Origin: Caenorhabditis remanei
Taxonomy: Eukaryota > Nematoda > Chromadorea > Rhabditida > Rhabditidae
Length of the DNA: 64,000 nt
Assembly: GCF_010183535.1 (NCBI RefSeq)
Contig: NC_071328.1
Location: 8,680,001-8,744,000 of the forward strand
Direction of reading: 5' to 3'
A program made the position numbers and the translations under genes. Below the pieces are notes generated by a model. That model was not told the DNA's origin. It ran no database searches and saw nothing but the letters and a program-made list of their open reading frames with translations. This document shows positions 10,689 through 23,965 of the stretch, in pieces. Each line of letters starts with the position of its first letter. Positions within the stretch are counted from its first letter, which is position 1.

Positions 10689-13600
10689 TTAAAACGAATC
10701 GAGACGATTATCGTCCTCATTTGCCGGTCGTCTGACCTCATCTGCTCGTTCATCTTCATCTGAATCTGACATTGCCAAATCATTCAAAATTTGACCAGCT
10801 GCCAGATTGTCATCGTATTGGGAGTCGTAGTCTGAAAAATCTGGGTAACTTTGAGTGAGCGTTTGCAAAAACCAACTTCCTGAATATAATTTGTGTTTCT
10901 TAGCCTACTGTAACTTTAAGTTGCCTATAGAATTTCAATTGCCTACCTCCGGTATCCATCATCATCTCCTCATCCAAATCATCATCTTCGTCCTCTGTTG
11001 GATGTTCATCTGTCTGTTCCATTGTATTATCCTCTTCATCCATTGTGACTTCTGCTTCAGAATCTACAGTAATCATTTGGGCTCGTCTAGCTGCTGCTGC
11101 TGCTGGATTGATGTTTCTCTCCAACTCATACAACGTTTCCTTTTGTTCATTAACCAACTGTTCTACGAGTTCCCAAATTTCTCGAGCTTTCGCTGTATAG
11201 ATACTGACTTCGCCGTTGAAAACAAGAGAGTTGTCCAAAATGAGACGCATGTCTTTCAAGAAGTCCTCCACACTTTTATATTCTTGTTTCTTGTTTTTCT
11301 GTTCGATAATGCCCAAATCAATGGGATGCTCGATTCGAATATAATATGATGGGAACCTCTTTCCGTCGACTTTTGTATGGAATGGTGCAGATTTCGGAAT
11401 GTTCTTGGCTCTTTGAATGATCTCTCCAAGAAGATATGAAAATCCGATGAGGTCATTTGTATCAAGCAATGGATTGATTTGTTTTTCCAGTTTGATGAAC
11501 ATTTCCTCACGTTCAATCATTCGTTTTCCGGCGAGTTGTAACATCTGAAATTCATAATTTTAAGTATGTTACAAATCTTCAGAAAAACTCCTCCAATTTC
11601 CAATATCTCACCTGTCTAGCAGTGACCGTCAACATGTTGTTATCTCCATTGTAAAGTCTCGAATTGTCGAACATCAACTTAATATCATCCAAGAAATCCT
11701 TTCTCAGTTGGTATGAATAAGCAGCAATCTTGTTTTTGATCTCTTGCATTGAAATTGGATTACGGATAATAGTATAGTAGTCAGTGACTTGTTTTGGATT
11801 GACTGGAAACAGGAATGCATCCGATCCTGGTATTGATTTCAATTCGTTTATGATATCCGTAAGCATTGATGCCATCGTTACTTTCGGATCAGCTCTCGCA
11901 CGGACACTCACTTTAGCTGGACCTTGCAGATAATCTTCTTCTGGCATCATTGATGTACGTCTCTTTGAACCAACAGACGAATTACGTCCAGCACGAACCT
12001 ATAAACAGTACATTTCTCATTTAAGACAAATTAAAAAAGACGATAACAAGTTTGTGAAGCTTGAAAACCTTTTTTAATCCCCAGTGAGTGATTCTCCAGA
12101 AAATCAAAGATTTTTTTTCGCTTCTTTCCCAGGCGAACTCGTTTACTTACCGCTCCAGGTCCATTCATGAATGATGATGTACCAGAAACTTGTGAGAATC
12201 TGTCGTCATCATCATTATCCGTATGTCCACCAGACGACGGAATGGCTCCATTCGTTCCAGGTACCTCTGATGTATCGAATCGTGTCACGTACTCCATTTG
12301 TCTTGCACGAACTTCTGCTTCTGCTCGTTTCGCTAGCTTTCGTTTTTTCTTTTCTTCGCGGCGAAGTGCTTTCTTCATCTCGTTGTAATCCAAGTTGAAC
12401 TTCACTTTCGTTCCATCAACCTACAAATTTAAATAAATATGTACAATTATTTTCATTTATTTCTTTTCTCAACCATACCTGAATACTTGGAAGAGGTGCA
12501 GGTACAGCAATGGTGCTAGCCGAAGAATTGGCACCGGACTCGTCTTCTTCTTTCAATGGAGTCAATGGATCTTTTCCATACAATGGACAGTTTCTATTAG
12601 TTTTCATGTGTCCATATGCATGACATGCACTACATCTCATTTTTTGAAGATTGATATTAATTGCCTTTTCCTTCTTTACTATCTGCTTTTGGACTTTGTT
12701 TTGTGCTTTCTCTTCGTTCTTCTTCATTCGACGTATTTGATCTTGTAGTCGTCGCTTCTTCTTTCTCTTCTCTTCTTTATATTGTTCGTCCATTTGAGCA
12801 TAGACCTGTAATAAGTATTAAATATACTACTGAAATATTGTCTGTCCCTTAAATATTAAAACTGCTCGTTTACTATCATAAAGGATACTGTATTTTCATA
12901 CCTGGATGAAAGTGTCATCTCTAGTCATCCGAATCCTTGTGTACGCCTCAATAAGCTGCGGCCGTGTCACGATTTCAATCCTTGTAACCTCTTTTCCGTC
13001 GGGTCCCTTCATCGTTCGATAGATTTTCAACTGTTGATTGGCAGTGATTCCACTGATTTTCGATGCAGACATAGCAACATCTTCACCGAATTGAGAGGCA
13101 CTTTTCTTCTCTTCAGCTGTCACTTCTCCCTCTTTTTTCTCTCCTTTCTGAACAGTGTCTCCGTGAATCATTCGTTTCAAATCTTCTCGTTCCTTTTCTT
13201 CAGTCTCAAAATCGATTTTCGCTTTTTCTGACATTGAGATGTTCTTTTTTCCTTTGTTAGCTTCAAGCATTGATTCCAAACGAGATGCTAATTCCTCATT
13301 ATCAGAATCTGCATCTGTTGAATCATCGTCTGTTGAAATCGGCTCAGTGTTTGCCAGTGTTTGGTTCTGTTGATCGAATATTCTTTGACAGTGTTTTCGA
13401 TACTTTTCTTGCATATCGGCCGAACTGAATCGAGTATTTCCACGTGCGAAACGAGCCATTCCAGATACTGCTGAAAGTTGTGAAGAAGATTATTGACTGT
13501 CTCACTCAGAAAAAAGATAAAAGCTTCTCATATCTAAAAGATCAAAATATGTTTTTCTACAAATAGAATTAACGAGATTTTCTACCCAACAAATTCTTAC

Positions 13601-16600
13601 TTTCTCCTTCTTTAGTCGCTTTGGCTGCTTGAGTTGACAATGTACGAATAACATCGATGATCTCCCATCTTGTCAGTGCACTGATTTCTTCTTCTTTCAC
13701 TCCGTACCCTCTGCAGATTTGCTTGGCTTCTTTCAGCGGCAGCTTTCTTAAATCCGCATTGGTTCCAGTCACTAACTTCTTTGGTACAGGTGTTGCATTC
13801 TCGTCTTTGTGTGGTTTTTGAGACACCCGAACATATGAGAAACCTTGTCCACAACCCGTTGGATCAGCAATTCCAGTTTGATCGAGAAGACATTTTTCTC
13901 GTTGAGAAGCCATGAATGCTCTGGTTGTATTCCATGGAGCACATTTGATTTCATCTTCTATTGTGACTTCATCATCTGATCCTTCATCATTTTCTGGGGT
14001 GAAAAAGTATTTTTCTCCGTACCCAGCATCTTTGAGTCTCTGCTCAGCAGCCATCATACTGTATTGAGCACAACACATTTCAGGTGTTACCATTGAAAGA
14101 ACCTCTTCCTTGGATGGTAATCGGAATTCAGGCTTCAGAGACCAGAAAGTGTCTGCACCATTTCGAGTATATGTAGAGCACATTTTCAATCTTTTCCTAA
14201 TATTACTTTCGGCGTAATGTGGGAATGCATTTCGAACGTCTTCCATTTTGAGCCGACGTGGTGAGTGTTCCGATGCCCAGAATAGGCGGTAAATGAATGC
14301 GAATAGGAAGTCTCGGACGAAAACGGTAGCTCGTTTTGAGTTTGGAGATGGAACTTCGTAAAGTGGGCACTGTTGACCAGCGATGAATATTGCTGGAATC
14401 GGACGAATGAACCATTGATTTTGACTTCGAATCAGTAAGAAATCAGTGGATTGTCTTTTGTGTAGATAGATGGGTGCTCTATATAGATTATTCTCAATAC
14501 TTTGAAGTGATTGACCAGGTTGCAATTGTCCAAGGAATGGTATTTGGTGGGAGAATGCCATTTCACCGTAATCGAATGTTGGTTCCGTATCATTTGCTTG
14601 CCGTCTCTTGAAATAATTCTTCATTTTTGAAGCCATTCCAGGTTGTGATAGTATAACTGGATGCTCTTCACTGTATTCAATCATCACTAAGTTCTCATCT
14701 TTTCCACTCAAATCATTGATTTCTCTCATATAAAACACTTCACCACCTCCTTGTGATTGACGCATTCCTTCACGCATAGCTTGAACACGTTGCTGATGAC
14801 GAGCTGGATTCTGAAAATGATAAATGATTCGTGAGAGGAAAATTCAAGTGTTTGCATGCTTTCTTACCTGAATCTGTTGGAATCTATTCGGCTGCCAATG
14901 TTTAACAATTCTTCTTGTGAAAGGTGTCCTATGCCAATATCTCAAACGGAAAGCAGATGGGTGAGTTGGGAAGAATTGAGTGGCGATATTGGTAGCAGGA
15001 GTTGAATGTTGAATAAGCAGTGAGTTGTTTGATAGCGTTTTCGATGTGGCTTTTGGCACATAATAATCATCATTCGATAGATTAAATGGATCATTGTCTG
15101 TAAATTGTCCCATCGTATTCTCCATTTGCTCATCCTCTTCTTGTTTTTGCCGTTGTTGAACCTGTCCCAATATCATTTTTGATTTTTTCGTGTATCCATC
15201 CGATTTTCTGTGATGGTGATCCTGACGATGGTGATCTTCATCAACCCGACGGTCTTCTGGCATTCCGTATATCAATGGATCATCTTGGAAGTCAACAAGA
15301 AAATCAATTGGTTCCAATACTTGTGTCATATTATCAGAATCCCAAATAACATTCTCTTCCCATGGTAAAATATCTAAGTCACTCGGCGTTGATGGAAAAA
15401 TTGAGCGAGTTGGGGCAGGCATGATAAGAGAATCGGGTCCAGACAAATTGATTGGCGCCGATTTTCCATCAAACATTTGTTCGAAAGCATTATTACTTGC
15501 TGAATTAAAACATTTTGTAGTTGAAATCACGGAAAATACTCACCAGCATAAACAAAATGTTCATAGGTTCTTGTATATTGTGTCGCAATCCATCCACAAC
15601 CTCTTCCACTCGAGAATTCATCCAGTAACTGATCTTTAACTTCTTCTCCGTCCAAAATCACATCTTTTTCCCATTCAATCACTTGAAATGGTTGTAGAAT
15701 ATCTTCTGATAATGTGGCTTCACAACTCTTCTCAATAACTTCTACCATCTTTTCTGAAGACGACGTGGATCCAGATGAAGTTGACGGATCATCAGGATGT
15801 AGAAAGTTCAATTTTTGAGTGGGTTTCGGAAGCTTTGCTGGCGTTTTCTACAATACATTTTTTCGTAAAGAATGTTCAGATATCTCTCTATCTTACTTTC
15901 ATCTTGAAACCATAATTTACTGCTTGACTAGTCGATGGCAAACCCATCATATCGTACCAAATCTTTGCAGGACCCGTTCTCCACGGTTGTTCCACCGTAC
16001 CCTCCTCATTCTGTTTCGCCATTTTTTCTGCTTCTGTCAAAACGGGGCGCTTCATTCGAAATTCTTCATCCGATGCCAGCATTACACGTGGCACTTTCTC
16101 GATGATGTTGAGTTTCAGACGTTTTGCTCCATTCTCTATTACGTCTTCAGGTTCTTCTGGCTGTGAATCAGATGCCGCTTTGCGGGATTTCATTTGTTTT
16201 GAAAATGTTCTTGATAGCCACCATAGTTCTGCCCGTGACGATTGTTTGATATTCTGAGCGAAAAGACGGGAGAATCGAAGAGTTTTGTTGGGCTTGAAAT
16301 CTTTGAAGAATATTCTGAGAACAAGAAAAGTTATTTTATTTCTTCAAACCGTTCTCACCTTGGATCTATCCCATCTAAGTCCGGATGCAGTATATTTGCA
16401 AGTGGAGTATCATCTCGAAGTGATGGTTTAATAAATGGTTCCAAATCTTCTAAACGTACTGGATCACCATAATATTCATCATTAACTTCTGGATCTTCGA
16501 TTGTCATTGACTCTGCTTCATTGGTAGAAGATGAAGTGCATGCTGAAACTTGACTCAGTTTACTACTGATAGTAATCTCAAAAAGGGCCATACGTTCATT

Positions 16601-16735
16601 TTTAGCAGCTATATGACTTCGATAGTAATCTGATATATTTGCATATGGATCTTCAACTTCTTCTTGATCTTCTGCAGGCCTTATTCGATACCCGTTTGTG
16701 TGTTGATGAGAGTGGTGAACGTGTCCATTATTCAT
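10689..16735 (-). CDS. taf-1: TAF1, largest subunit of TFIID
   Basis: Eleven minus-strand exons: 16735-16359, 16314-15897, 15847-15544, 15499-14868, 14810-13601, 13470-12902, 12805-12479, 12420-12151, 11998-11612, 11544-10947 and 10831-10689. All phases close, giving about 1744 aa, near the size expected for nematode TAF-1. Domains in order: an acidic N-terminal region; the TAF1-specific DUF3591 core (includes RFSRLFAQN and, in the large exon, FFKRRQAND and the winged-helix part); a C2HC zinc knuckle, CSACHAYGHMKTNRNC; a basic region; two tandem bromodomains (TDYYTIIRNPISM and PSYYIRIEHPIDL, each followed by an FNG or YNG acetyl-lysine Asn); and an acidic tail. TAF1 scaffolds TFIID at core promoters, binds TAF7 and reads acetylated histones. 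I saw no TAND or kinase-like upstream exons. The coiled-coil gene upstream on the same strand ends 655 bp before the ATG. Confidence 0.95.
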
Positions 16736-17389
16736 CACTAAAGTTATGTTTGCTAGGAGAAAAATTCAAAAAAGTGAATGAATGAAGATATCAATAGTGT
16801 AAAATACACCTTTTTGGGAAAACCTCAAAATAAATAGAAAAATGACGCCAATTTTCAAAATCTGCACTTTATTATTACAAATGGTAAACGACGAAAGAAA
16901 TAGGGTACACGAAATTGGATCAAGTAAAGGCAAAAAAAACCAAGAACATGAATGGAAAAGTGAGAACGAGATACCCAAAATGAAAGCAAGAATTATGAAA
17001 AAAAAAAGAGAAAATCTGTGAGTGAGTGATTTGAAAATGAGATTCTATTAGTTTGATTATCATAGTAATTTGTAATAGAAATCGATGGGAAGGAAAAAAA
17101 TGAGACAAGAAAGGGTAAAAAACAATCTGAAAAGAATCGTACATAAAACACTGTATTTCATGAAATTTTACAAGAAAATTGAATTGAACAGGAATGATAA
17201 ATTGAGATAAGGGGGAGCGAGGAGTTCCATCGATGAATATTGAAAAAAAAGTCAGAAAGAAGAAAAATTAACATTTTGTAAGAGAGCAGCAATTATATTA
17301 GATGACAGAGTAAGAACGGTTTTTTAGTATATTAAAAAAGATGACAAAACTTCGTAAAGAAGCTAGGACGATGAGGTAAATTTGAAAAT
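16736..17389. other. Intergenic between two minus-strand genes
   Basis: About 650 bp, AT-rich, with no coding exons. An ACTTTAG acceptor directly precedes the taf-1 ATG, which fits trans-splicing or a 5' UTR intron. Confidence 0.5.
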
Positions 17390-19842
17390 CTACAAGGTCT
17401 GCTGTTGTAATTGACCCATTAATTGTCCCAATTCTGGACTTGACTGCATCCCAGATACGTCTGTTGACATATCTTGGAGATATTCAAATTCAGCCAAAGC
17501 TGTTCTTTCGTTTTTGCCAAATCTGAAATAATTATTTTCAGTATTTTAGCACACTTGACCTGCAAGCGGATTAGAGTTTTGGAACTGAGCAGCTAGAAAC
17601 TGTGTACACCCATGGGAAACAACAATAACAAACTAATAAAGAACCTAAACACTGCAACTTCTGAGAAACCCTGCCCTTCCCCCCGCGTCGTCACTTGCGT
17701 TATTTATTTAGGAAGGCAGCGGACACTTCGCGGGTTCCGCCTCCCACTATGTTTACTGGGCAAAATGGGCGGAGTCAAGACAACAACGTATATATTGCTT
17801 GCTACACATGGCGGAATTATAAATTTTTTGCAAAATGTTCTCGAATCGAGAGTACAATAAAATGTTATGTTTATAAAAAAAACTTTAGAATAGGAAATTC
17901 AGGTGGAAAGTTTATTTTTAGTGCTTGTTTTTTTTCTAAATATAAAATCTTACCTTTTGTAGTACTTGTCATGAATTTTCGTGCGTGGTGGATTGTATTT
18001 GACAAGTCCGCCCTTCTTCTTAAGCTGACGATTGATAATACTCATTCTCTCTTCTTCGGAACTGTCTGAGTCATCTGGATTCACAGAGTTGCGCTGAAAA
18101 AGAATAGCCTACAGTTTTTTCGTTATCATGCTTCGCTAAAAAGAAAAAAATGAATACTAAAAATCTAATTTGATATTCTGACACAAAAATTTTATGGAAG
18201 CTTATTTTCCTCACCTTCAACCAAGAATTCGGATTGGAATATTTTTGTCGCTGCTCATACGCTGATGCTTGTGGTTGTGTTGGTTGAGGTGTAGGAGCTG
18301 GTTCCATAGCTAAACTGACAGTATCCGGGGCACCCATCAAATCGGAATCCGAATGTGCACGTCTGGTGGTTTCAATTTTTTCAAAAGGACTAGATAGCTC
18401 AAGTTCTTCCGTTTCTTCGTCTTCGGACATCTCCTCGTCTTCTTCTATACTTTCTACAGAGTTTCTGAATACTTTCACTTCGTCTTGTGCATCTAGATCA
18501 TCTTCTAATGATTTTGGATTCTGATGGCTCGATGATGTGGAAACTCCTGAAGATGTTCCGAACATCGAAGACATCATAAACATTGACGTCATCTGAGTAT
18601 TCTGATTATTCTGATGGTCAGGGAAACAAAGTGCTTCTCCAGCTCCTTCAGAAGACATTTCCATAGTGGCATCACCGATAGAATACGATGGAATAAGAAG
18701 TGATGAATTATTCAGAGAATCATCATGAACACTTCGAGACTTTTCCAGTTGTTCGATTCGAGCATTAGCTTCCTGGAGCATTTTCAATACATCACACTTC
18801 ATTTTCTTTTCAACTTCTATGTTCTTTTTGAGTTCGGTGTATTTGACTCGTAACCGATCGTGAATTTTTCTGGAATAAGATAATCGTAAATTATTTTTTC
18901 AGCAGAGATACAATTTTCTATAATTCTGACACTTACACGAACACGAAAAATCTTTCTCTTTCACTGCTTTGTGGGCGGGGCGTACAATTCAAATCGGTGT
19001 TTCTAGTCCGCAAACACCCATGTATCAGTTCGTTCATTTCGAAAATAAAACACTCAAATTGACTAACCTTATTTGATAATTTTCATTGGATAAATCATCA
19101 ATCGTATCTGTCATTACGGTTTTATCCTCTCTCCATTTCGTTTTCATTTTTTCTATTTTTGATTTTAGAATCGTCACTTCGCTTTTTTTCTGGCGTAATT
19201 TTTCTTTTAGATGCTCTTTTTCTTCGTCAGAATCGTCTTGTTGGCTCATACTCATGTCGTATTGATGTCGTGCCATCATATTCCGATATGCTTGATCGTC
19301 AACAATTTCCGAGTGTCGGTTTCTGAAAAAAAAAGACTGCGTTTAGTACCGTTTTTCAAGGGACTATTAGATTTTAAACTTATGCAAGCAATTGAATTTT
19401 TATTTTAAAGACAATGCGTAATTTATTTTTTTTTAATTAGTTTTCAAATAAAATCTGACAAACTTACAGAAAAGAATCATCTTTGACTTTTCTTGAACTA
19501 CTTCGAAAGCTTCGATCCTCTAATGGTGCTCCTGGACATGACATTGGTCCTAAAACAATGAAGATCTTTCGATTTTAACATCAAATACGATTACCGCGTG
19601 TTGTTTTTGGTGCTGTGATCACTTGATAGGGACTTTTTAATCGTAAATCGATTTTGGGTGCTTCGCCAACATAAACTGATTCATTCAGCGCAGATTTTTT
19701 GTTTTTGAGTGATCCGGTTGCGAAGCTGACTGCCTGCAAATAATTTACTTTGTATTTAAATAATAAAAACAATACTTACCGGGACATTCTCTTTGTTATT
19801 GTGTTTTTTGCTTGGCTTGAACATTTTTATTAGAGACCCCAT
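17390..19842 (-). CDS. Uncharacterised coiled-coil protein
   Basis: Eight minus-strand exons: 19842-19780, 19733-19595, 19549-19468, 19322-19068, 18869-18215, 18093-17954 and 17522-17390 (the large 18869-18215 exon holds most of the low-complexity part; seven junction-verified segments are listed). They give about 488 aa with all phases closed. The protein starts MGSLIKMFKPSKKHNNKENVP. It has a basic N-terminus, a helical coiled coil at about residues 120-220 (heptads through KEKLRQKKSEVTILKSKIEK), a Met/Ser/Gln-rich linker, a strongly acidic stretch (SIEEDEEMSEDEETEELE) and a conserved-looking C-terminus with KYNPPRTKIHDKYYKRFG. I do not recognise a named family. It is divergent from the microcephalin homologue, with 288 bp between the ATGs. 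The last intron (17523-17953) is unusually long for this gene and contains no exon I can support. Confidence 0.75.
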
Positions 19843-20130
19843 AGTGGAATCCTGAAAAAAAAACAATACAAGAGAAGATTTTCATAAAAAATCATAAAAT
19901 GCGTGGAAAGTGAAGGAAATTCAAATATGGTGGTGGCATGAAATTGAGGAGAATCGTCGTCGATTATGGTGTTCTCTACGTAGACACTGCCGGTTTGAAG
20001 AGAGACGCAGACGGTGAAACAAGATGGTTACAACACTCCGTTATCACGCCCTTTGCCGCGAAGTTTAAACACTATTTTGTTTTAATTTTTCCGCTAACCG
20101 TCAGATTATCTTTTGATTTTCACCAAAAGT
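19843..20130. promoter_or_regulatory. Bidirectional promoter region
   Basis: Only 288 bp separate the ATG of the coiled-coil gene (-) from the ATG of the microcephalin homologue (+). An upstream open frame at 19938-20177 overlaps the start in another frame and is most likely 5' UTR. Shared regulation is inferred from geometry only. Confidence 0.5.
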
Positions 20131-23050
20131 ATGTCAATCGCTTATGGATTCGATCCGAATATTTCACCAATTTATGAAGATGATCATGACACATATCATT
20201 CAGTGCATTTCAGCTCAGCCGACACTCCTAGAAAGGTTGCAGTAACTTTTTTTCATTTCAAGTGCTATAGTTAATTCAATTCCAGTCTGGTCAGGTCATG
20301 AATCGAACCATGGGTACCTCGAGAATGGGCAGTAGTTTATCGGAAGATTTTCACCATTTTCATCAAGAATGTGCTCCCGAAACAACTGTAATGACAGAAA
20401 TATGTGAAGAAATAGTAGAAGATTCAACATCTCCTGATGTAAACCGATTGGACTACGCAAATGATAACCAAAATTCAAGGAGAATAATTTTAGATGAAGG
20501 AGATGATGAAACTGTTCCAGAATCAATTGGATTTCTGATCGATACGTTTATTGTGCTTTCAGCAGGATGTTGCTTGCCGATTCGACACCACTTATCGAAA
20601 AAATTAATAGTAAGCACAGAAAACTGTATAAATTCTGATTCTGATAGACAAAATAATAGCAGCTTATCCGTAATAGTTTTATTTTTTCCGTTTTCAGGAA
20701 ATGGGTGCTGTGGTTCAAAAAACAGTCGATGACCGTACGACTCATATAGTCGTCGATCGTTATGCGGATGAATTAATTGTCGGAGCTGCAATGTCTCGCC
20801 GTCCTCCGCCACTAATGGTTGATATCAAATGGATTCAAGAATGTTTAGATAACCGAAAGAAATGTGAAGAAACGGACTATTCGATGACCGGATTACGGTA
20901 TTTGAGACAGACATGTAGACGTTTATCCAGTTTTCGAGAACCGTCTCCATTAGGAGAATTGGAAGAAACTCATTGGGAAGATATGGACAATGATGCACCG
21001 ACGGATCCAGCAATGCTTTTAGAAGAAATTCGGAAGTTATCAAAAAGACTTGATGCGCTTTTAGATTGTAAGGGAATAAAGAGTAGTAATTTCCCACGAA
21101 GTAAAAATGTAGTTCTTTTAAAAATTGGCAAAGCTATTCTCTGTTACATTTCCAAGTAATATTTCAGATGCTCCTGTCATCAAATTCGAATACCACTCTC
21201 CAGATTGCCCCAGTGAGTATACTTATTCTTTATTCAAGCTGTATGTTTCTTGAGTATTCAGCCCGTCAACATCCGTGCCCACAATCAGCGCCTATTAGAA
21301 GACCTACAAATCCGTCGAAATTGACTCCAGAAGCATTCAATCAATTATTAATTTCTATTTCATCTGCTACCACAATTAAAAGACGACGTTCATTCACTGG
21401 ATTCATTCTGAATCATCGAGAGCCTACGGATAGTGCAATTGAAGTACAAGAAACCAATAAAGACGTCAGAGAAACTTGGGAAAAACCAAAAAATGTCAAA
21501 AACCTTAATAAAAATGCTGGAAAACTTCCGAAGACTCCAAGAAAAGCCCCACAAAAAACGATAAATGACATGCGAAAAACAATGCCAACAGATTTGACAA
21601 GAATTCGGGACACTTTGGGAAAAAATGCGACCATAGGCAAGACTAGAACCCCGAAAAAAGCTCAAAAGCCAGTAAAAAAGCCTCAAAGTCGAACAAAAAT
21701 GGAACCAATTCGAGCCGATGATTCAGATATTCAATCAGCTTTGGCATCTTTGACAATCTCTGGTCCACATAACCCAGATAGATCTTCCATTGAAATTCTG
21801 GACGACAATTCCAGAATACGAGCCCCACTGGTTCCCACGAAATCAAACGTTATCAATCGACTTCAAAAAAGATCAGAAGAAGATGACGATGACTTCATTT
21901 CTGATGTTTCTGCATATTTACAGCAAAACAGAACGGGAAGAAGAGCACGTACAACTGAAGAAGAAAATGAAGAAATGAGGGATGAAGTGATATTTACTGG
22001 ATTTAGTAAAGAGTGAGCCCGTTTAAATGTCCTGAATTCTAAGCTTCCAGATGATGTTTTGTTGCCGGATATTGTAGATCTTAATTTTTTGTATAAATTT
22101 GCCGTTAATTTCAGCTCTTCAATTGAGAAAAAACTGAAAAGTATTGTCCGTCGTTTCAAATTGAACATCTCCTCCGAAATCGACGAACGCCGTACATTAT
22201 GTGTAATATCAAGACATGGAAAACGAACACTTTTAGTCTTGAAAGCGATATGTTGTGATATTCCAATCGTGAGACCACAATGGGTTAGTTGAAAGCTCAA
22301 ATTCCACTGTGAGAAGTGATATTCTTACCCTATTTTCTTCAGCTTTAGTGTTGAACTCAACAACTACCGAAATATACTGCTAGATAAACTTTTTTCTTCA
22401 GTCCTTTAAACAAGACAGAAACTGATTTTCCATTCAAACGACCCCATTATTCTGTTTATTTTGTTTCCCTTTCCTTCCTCTGAGATTTCTCTTTTTTTCT
22501 TGAGCTAATCCTTTTTTCTTCTTTGAAAACAAACAAAGACCAATACTGAGTTTCTAGTTAAATGCTGTTTTTAGAAATTGAAAAGAAAGTAGAAAGTTTA
22601 AAATATTACTCTGCCAATGGAAAACCAAACTTCACACTACAAGTCTCTTGTTTTCAGCTCGAAGAATCTTTCGAAGATTCTCAACTACTTTCATCTGACG
22701 ACTACATTTATGACGAGTGGCTTCTGATAAAAAATAATAAAATTTTCGAAAACTTTCATTGGAAGATGTGGATTTCTCCCGATTGTCAACCAGACTCTAA
22801 AGAATTGACATGGATGGTTGAGAAGTGTGGTGGAAAGGTGAGAGCTATTTTGTACACCTCCATACTCTATTTTTCTGTACTTTTTCAGATCACCCGCCAT
22901 CTCCACAAAGCAGATCTAGCAATAGCACCTGAAACGTGGCAAGTTCCAGAAATCCACGTATGCCTCGAGGCTGTCACACCTCTTTTTCTAATTGATTCTA
23001 TCTCAATGGCCGCATTACAAAGCTATAAAGACTACTATTTGGAAAACTGA
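20131..23050 (+). CDS. mcph-1: Microcephalin (MCPH1) homologue, three BRCT domains
   Basis: Eight exons: 20131-20235, 20286-20609, 20698-21067, 21168-21212, 21262-22012, 22115-22283, 22658-22837 and 22889-23050, about 701 aa, all phases closing. One N-terminal BRCT domain lies at about residues 113-205 (includes EMGAVVQKTVDDRTTHIVVD and the WIQECLD helix). A long basic, unstructured linker follows. A C-terminal BRCT pair lies at about 533-695 (includes RRTLLVLKAICCDIPIVRPQW, then VEKCGGKITRHLHKADLAI). The 1+2 arrangement and the C-terminal signature match MCPH1, which restrains condensin II and acts in the DNA-damage response. Alternatives such as BRCA1-, PTIP- or TopBP1-type proteins fit less well. 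The symbol follows vertebrate/worm naming and is inferred. AATAAA lies at 23175-23180. Confidence 0.8.
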
Positions 23051-23965
23051 TTGCGTTAATTAGGTGATAAAACAGCATTGATTATTCGTTATGTAATTTG
23101 AAAATGCACTGTTGATTTTTAAACTTTGAAATATAACTTCACGCATTGCTTACTGGTGTTCTACTTGTTAGTTCAATAAAAAATATTCAGTTAGTACTTC
23201 TTCCTTGTCTTACCCGAAGGTGTATTCTCCTAATACTTATTACTAAACTAGCAGTTAGAAATTTCATTTTTATTTCTACGAAACCAGTATGTTCCCATAT
23301 TTGCTTCTTCTATGTTCTAAAAGTCCCTTTAGAATGAGTTCGATGACTCTCAAAAGAGCACTCGTAAAACAGATGGTCGAGAAAATTGATGGCCGACGGT
23401 CACGGCCATCTTCTATTTGAGGCAGCCCTGTGAGCTCCTTTAGATGCTCTTTTATGACCAAAACCACTGTTTTAAATCGATTTTTCAATTAAAGTGGCAA
23501 AATTGATATTTAAAAAAAACATAGATTTGTGAGGAATATGGCGCGAAATGAGCATTTCAATTTATTTTTCTCAGCTTTTCGAGCTGTTGCAATAGTTTCC
23601 GGCAATTTTTCAATCAAATTCAGTTTTATTTCAGAATTTTTCTAACCCCAATAAACTTTAATGATGAACATCACATAAAAATGTATCATCAATTAGACCC
23701 TCCCATTCACTAGTGGATCAAAGAGATGCCCACTATCAGGGAAGGGTGTAACATTTCAATAGACGACAGAGCAATTTGATACGTTTTGTTTCAATTTCAT
23801 CACATCATTTCGTCGTCTCTTTAAACTGCTCATTTTCATCGAACCTTCTCTCCCAGAAATGACCACATCTTCCTGGTCATTTTCTATCATTGAAAAATAA
23901 TTTTCAGTCTTTCTTATACTTTCAATGTTGAACATCACAGATCGGTATCTTCCATATCCATGTAA
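23051..23965. other. Intergenic with one hairpin-forming repeat
   Basis: No exons found. 23345-23470 contains a short fold-back: AAAAGAGCA near 23353 is mirrored by TGCTCTTTT near 23444. At its centre is a perfect 8-bp stem, GATGGCCG/CGGCCATC, at about 23388-23410. It may be an old MITE; no clear target duplication was found. Confidence 0.35.

Noticed and set aside
10900..16738. Second copy of a bromodomain gene (BET type) instead of TAF1
   Set aside because: The zinc knuckle, DUF3591 core and bromodomain pair are continuous in phase with taf-1 and lack the BET ET domain.
19938..20177. Plus-strand open frame of 79 codons upstream of the microcephalin homologue
   Set aside because: Overlaps the real start in another frame; most likely 5' UTR or outron.
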